DNA of 64,000 nt from Actinernus sp. WN-2022. Its lineage: Eukaryota; Cnidaria; Anthozoa; Actiniaria; Actinernidae. The translations under genes were made by a program, and so were the position numbers. Where the stretch lies: contig JAOWCC010000577.1 in NCBI GenBank assembly GCA_030867875.1, positions 92,423,740 to 92,487,739 of the forward strand, given 5' to 3'. This document shows, piece after piece, positions 61,644 to 64,000 of this stretch. The number at the start of each line of letters is the position of its first letter. Positions within the stretch are counted from its first letter, which is position 1. The notes under the pieces were generated by a model, which worked only from the letters and a program-made list of their open reading frames with translations, was not told where the DNA came from and did no database searches.

Positions 61644-62854
61644 ATGTTAATAACTAATTGATAACTAATTATGTGCCAAAGCCACATATCTAGGTTGCTT
61701 TATAGGTTTTTACAATGTAAACATTTTTCATGTTTCAATATTTTGGCAATTATACAACAAAATTAGCCTTAAATTGGGCCACATCTTGATAGACCCTTGA
61801 TAGATACCTACATTGTATATCTCTTAATTGTCTTGATTCAGCTATTTTCATACTCAATATTAATCCTAAGATTTTAGCTGGTAAATAAACTTCTTGATAT
61901 ATTTGCAAAAAAATATCAGGCTACAAATATTAAAAGGCTCAGGGAAAATAATTATCATGAAGTTCAAGGGCAAAATGCAACCACAATTTACCTCAAATCA
62001 ACTTATCTGTTAAACCTTGATTTCAAGTGAGATTCGCAGTCAGTTATTTGGAGAATCAGACTCAAAAATACTAGATTTCGCGTTGTTCTTGGAGTTGAAT
62101 CAAGATGATTCGAACAACCCAACTTTCACTTCAGGCACTCCCATGCATTTATGCCGAAAACAACGAACTTTATGTCCAAAATATTACCTGAAAACGGAGA
62201 GAATGCCCAGAACAGTGTCTCAAAGGCTACGTAAAAGCTCGAACTATATGTGTATACGATTGTAACAAGTAAAATCTAACCTTTTTGACACGGAAACCCA
62301 GGAACTGCAAGCTGTAAATGATGTTGCAGAGCTGATGTTCGAGAGTGTTCAGTAAGGGTCGCTGATACGTTACTAAATATAGTCCGTGGTTTTGAGGGCC
62401 CTTTTCGCCTAATGTACTTATGTACAACACGTCACCTGACCGACCCAAAAAAGTAAATAAAATAAAAAACCATTGAAGAATAGTTTCATAACTGCACCTA
62501 TTTAATATTATATATATGAATTATATTGTTGACATTTAAAAAAAATGAAAACATTTTATATATCGTTGTATGAGAAAAAGTCCTTCGAAAAATGTCCCTT
62601 TTCAAGGAGTAACCCTCAAGAGCCATATTAGGTGTGTATGCCCAAATATGGAGTATTGCGTACATGTGCTCCGCCGGCCCAGTTTGACGTTCGTTGAGCA
62701 TCCGCCATAGTTACTTCCTATCGAGTAACACACTTCCATTTTCTCTGTCCTTGCGTACCAGATTTACGGCCGACTCGTTTACCAAGCTATCACCCACTGT
62801 GTCCCAAGAACATTGAAGCTCTGATTGCTGAGTTTTCTTTGAGATTATCGCAGA
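61644..62854. other. Intergenic with the PP2A promoter and 5' UTR at its right end
   Basis: No gene is supported. The last 150 bases before the ATG are less AT-rich and free of stops in part, as expected for a 5' UTR. No TATA box is convincing. Open frames at 62017-62265 (+) and 62448-62227 (-) lack support; the latter begins at a TTG. Confidence 0.35.
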
Positions 62855-62959
62855 ATGGTGGACGATAAAACGACCGCCAAAGACCTCGAGCAATGGATTG
62901 AGCAGCTTATGGAATGCAAACAGCTTTCGGAGGCTCAGGTGAAAACGCTCTGCGAAAAG
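62855..62959 (+). CDS. PPP2C: First coding exon of protein phosphatase 2A catalytic subunit
   Basis: ATG at 62855, 35 codons, then donor AAG|GTAAAT. The reading is [20 protein letters not shown], then [24 protein letters not shown] and [14 protein letters not shown] are the amino-terminal signature of PP2A catalytic subunits and separate it from PP4 and PP6. The enzyme removes phosphate from Ser/Thr as part of the A-B-C holoenzyme. The metal-binding phosphatase core lies beyond the window, so only the start is confirmed. It points away from the annexin gene. Confidence 0.87.
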
Positions 62960-64000
62960 GTAAATAACGGCTTCCTTTCCCTTCAAATGGTTGGCTCCAA
63001 ATGGTTCAGAACACCATATATACTACTCCATAGTCTTCAAAAACGATTTGCCGTTTTCGGCCTTCGGCGATGGAGTGCACAACCGACTCAAAGTCAAAGA
63101 AAGATCGCTGCGTTTTACTTTTAGTATTTCTTGCTCGAGTCTCGAGAACTGCGTGCAAATCCTTTTCAGAAATGAAGCATTTTTACCGTTAATATTGTCA
63201 TAGAATACTTAGAATATTACTCGAATTTCAAGCATTAATTTTATTTCAGATTGAAATCTAACGTGTGCTGATTTGGGTTCTAAAACTAAAAGTATTGTTT
63301 TGCTCTGCAAATCGCGGTTAATTATATGCTTCAATTTCAAATCAACAACCTCAAGTCAAAGCAGGAAAAGCCAGTTTTTTTGCCGATCTAGCGATCATCG
63401 GTTTATATGCCAATGGATTTAATGCCAATGGACCGAAAAAAAGGAAGAATTCGAAATTACGTGTACGATGAACGATTCGCTTCAATTTTGTTTGTGATTC
63501 TCATACCGCATAATATAATAGAAGTAAAAGTATTAAACTGTTGCATGTCACAGGTTCATCGTTGACTATAAACTGAGCACTGTAAAAAATGAACCTTATG
63601 GTTTTACGCCGTACTGTAATTAGGCATGGGTTAATATGTCCAGACATAAATAAAGCCATTATAATAAAAGGTGTAAAAAAAAAAAAGTTAGCTTTTTTTT
63701 AGTGTGAATATGATTTAATCTTCATGATCAAAATATGGCAAAAACTGTATCTAGAAGTAGCTGTAGATCGAATTTAGCCCGTTAAGTTAAGGCTTGGTTG
63801 AAGAGTAGGATGAAGAGCAGTAGGATAAGGTAAAACGAAATGATGTAATGCTCTTTAATACTAAAGCAAAACTCTGTTTGTTCATTTTACTGATGTTACA
63901 CTTTCTAAAAATACTGTACCCAAACAACCTGATACAGAAGATTATTTAATTTGCTGGTTTTACAGTTTCTAAAAATATCAAGAATGACATGAGAAACATT
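62960..64000 (+). other. PP2A intron 1 (partial)
   Basis: Begins GTAAAT at 62960. AT-rich, with no further exon before the window edge; the next exon should continue with a reading like AKEIL. No repeat was recognised. Confidence 0.6.

Noticed and set aside
62227..62448. Minus-strand coding exon candidate ending at a GTTAGA donor
   Set aside because: The frame begins with TTG, has no ATG or acceptor upstream, and matches no family I know.

Overview
This is a nuclear window from an animal, most likely a cnidarian and probably an anthozoan such as a stony coral. The evidence is spliced genes with short exons and GT-AG introns, an AT-rich background, and dense DNA transposons and foldback repeats. 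It also holds Ty3/gypsy, DIRS and CR1/L2-like retroelements, with no bacterial gene organisation. The species call is inference; the genes below were read directly from the sequence.

Four host genes are supported. (1) The last coding exon of an unidentified membrane protein lies at 130-500 on +. (2) A complete two-exon heterotrimeric G-protein gamma subunit lies on - (exons 16921-16812 and 12901-12793, 72 residues, CAAX box CTVL). (3) A complete annexin of the A7/A11 type lies on - from 57062 to 22671. It has 16 coding exons and 552 codons, with a Pro/Gly/Tyr/Gln-rich head of about 235 residues followed by four annexin repeats with all four calcium sites. (4) The first coding exon of the PP2A catalytic subunit lies on + at 62855-62959 and runs off the right edge. 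All annexin and G-gamma exon joins keep frame.

Layout. 0.5-1.9 kb is noncoding with one TIR element. 1.87-8.45 kb is a nested pair of minus-strand gypsy retrotransposons: the inner one sits at the gag start of the outer one, has lost the RT core through most of integrase, and carries a 1182-bp tandem duplication. 8.5-17 kb holds the G-gamma gene with small MITEs. 17.1-22.6 kb is a run of inverted-repeat elements. 22.6-57.1 kb is the annexin gene. Its introns carry foldbacks, a CRE-rich block, a 17-bp minisatellite, a trinucleotide tract, a palindrome with hammerhead-ribozyme-like cores, tRNA-derived SINEs, a 5'-truncated LINE with an open RT frame, and a 1.54-kb foldback. 57-62.8 kb is the annexin-PP2A intergenic region, which contains a DIRS tyrosine-recombinase relic.

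The four genes do not form a pathway. All act in calcium, membrane or signalling biology, but nothing here suggests co-regulation. I found no new multi-gene system. The best leads are the hammerhead-like palindrome, the modular low-complexity annexin head with its repeat-flanked exon 3, the 1.54-kb foldback, a cluster of six perfect CRE palindromes, and a strong excess of the octamer TACATGTA.
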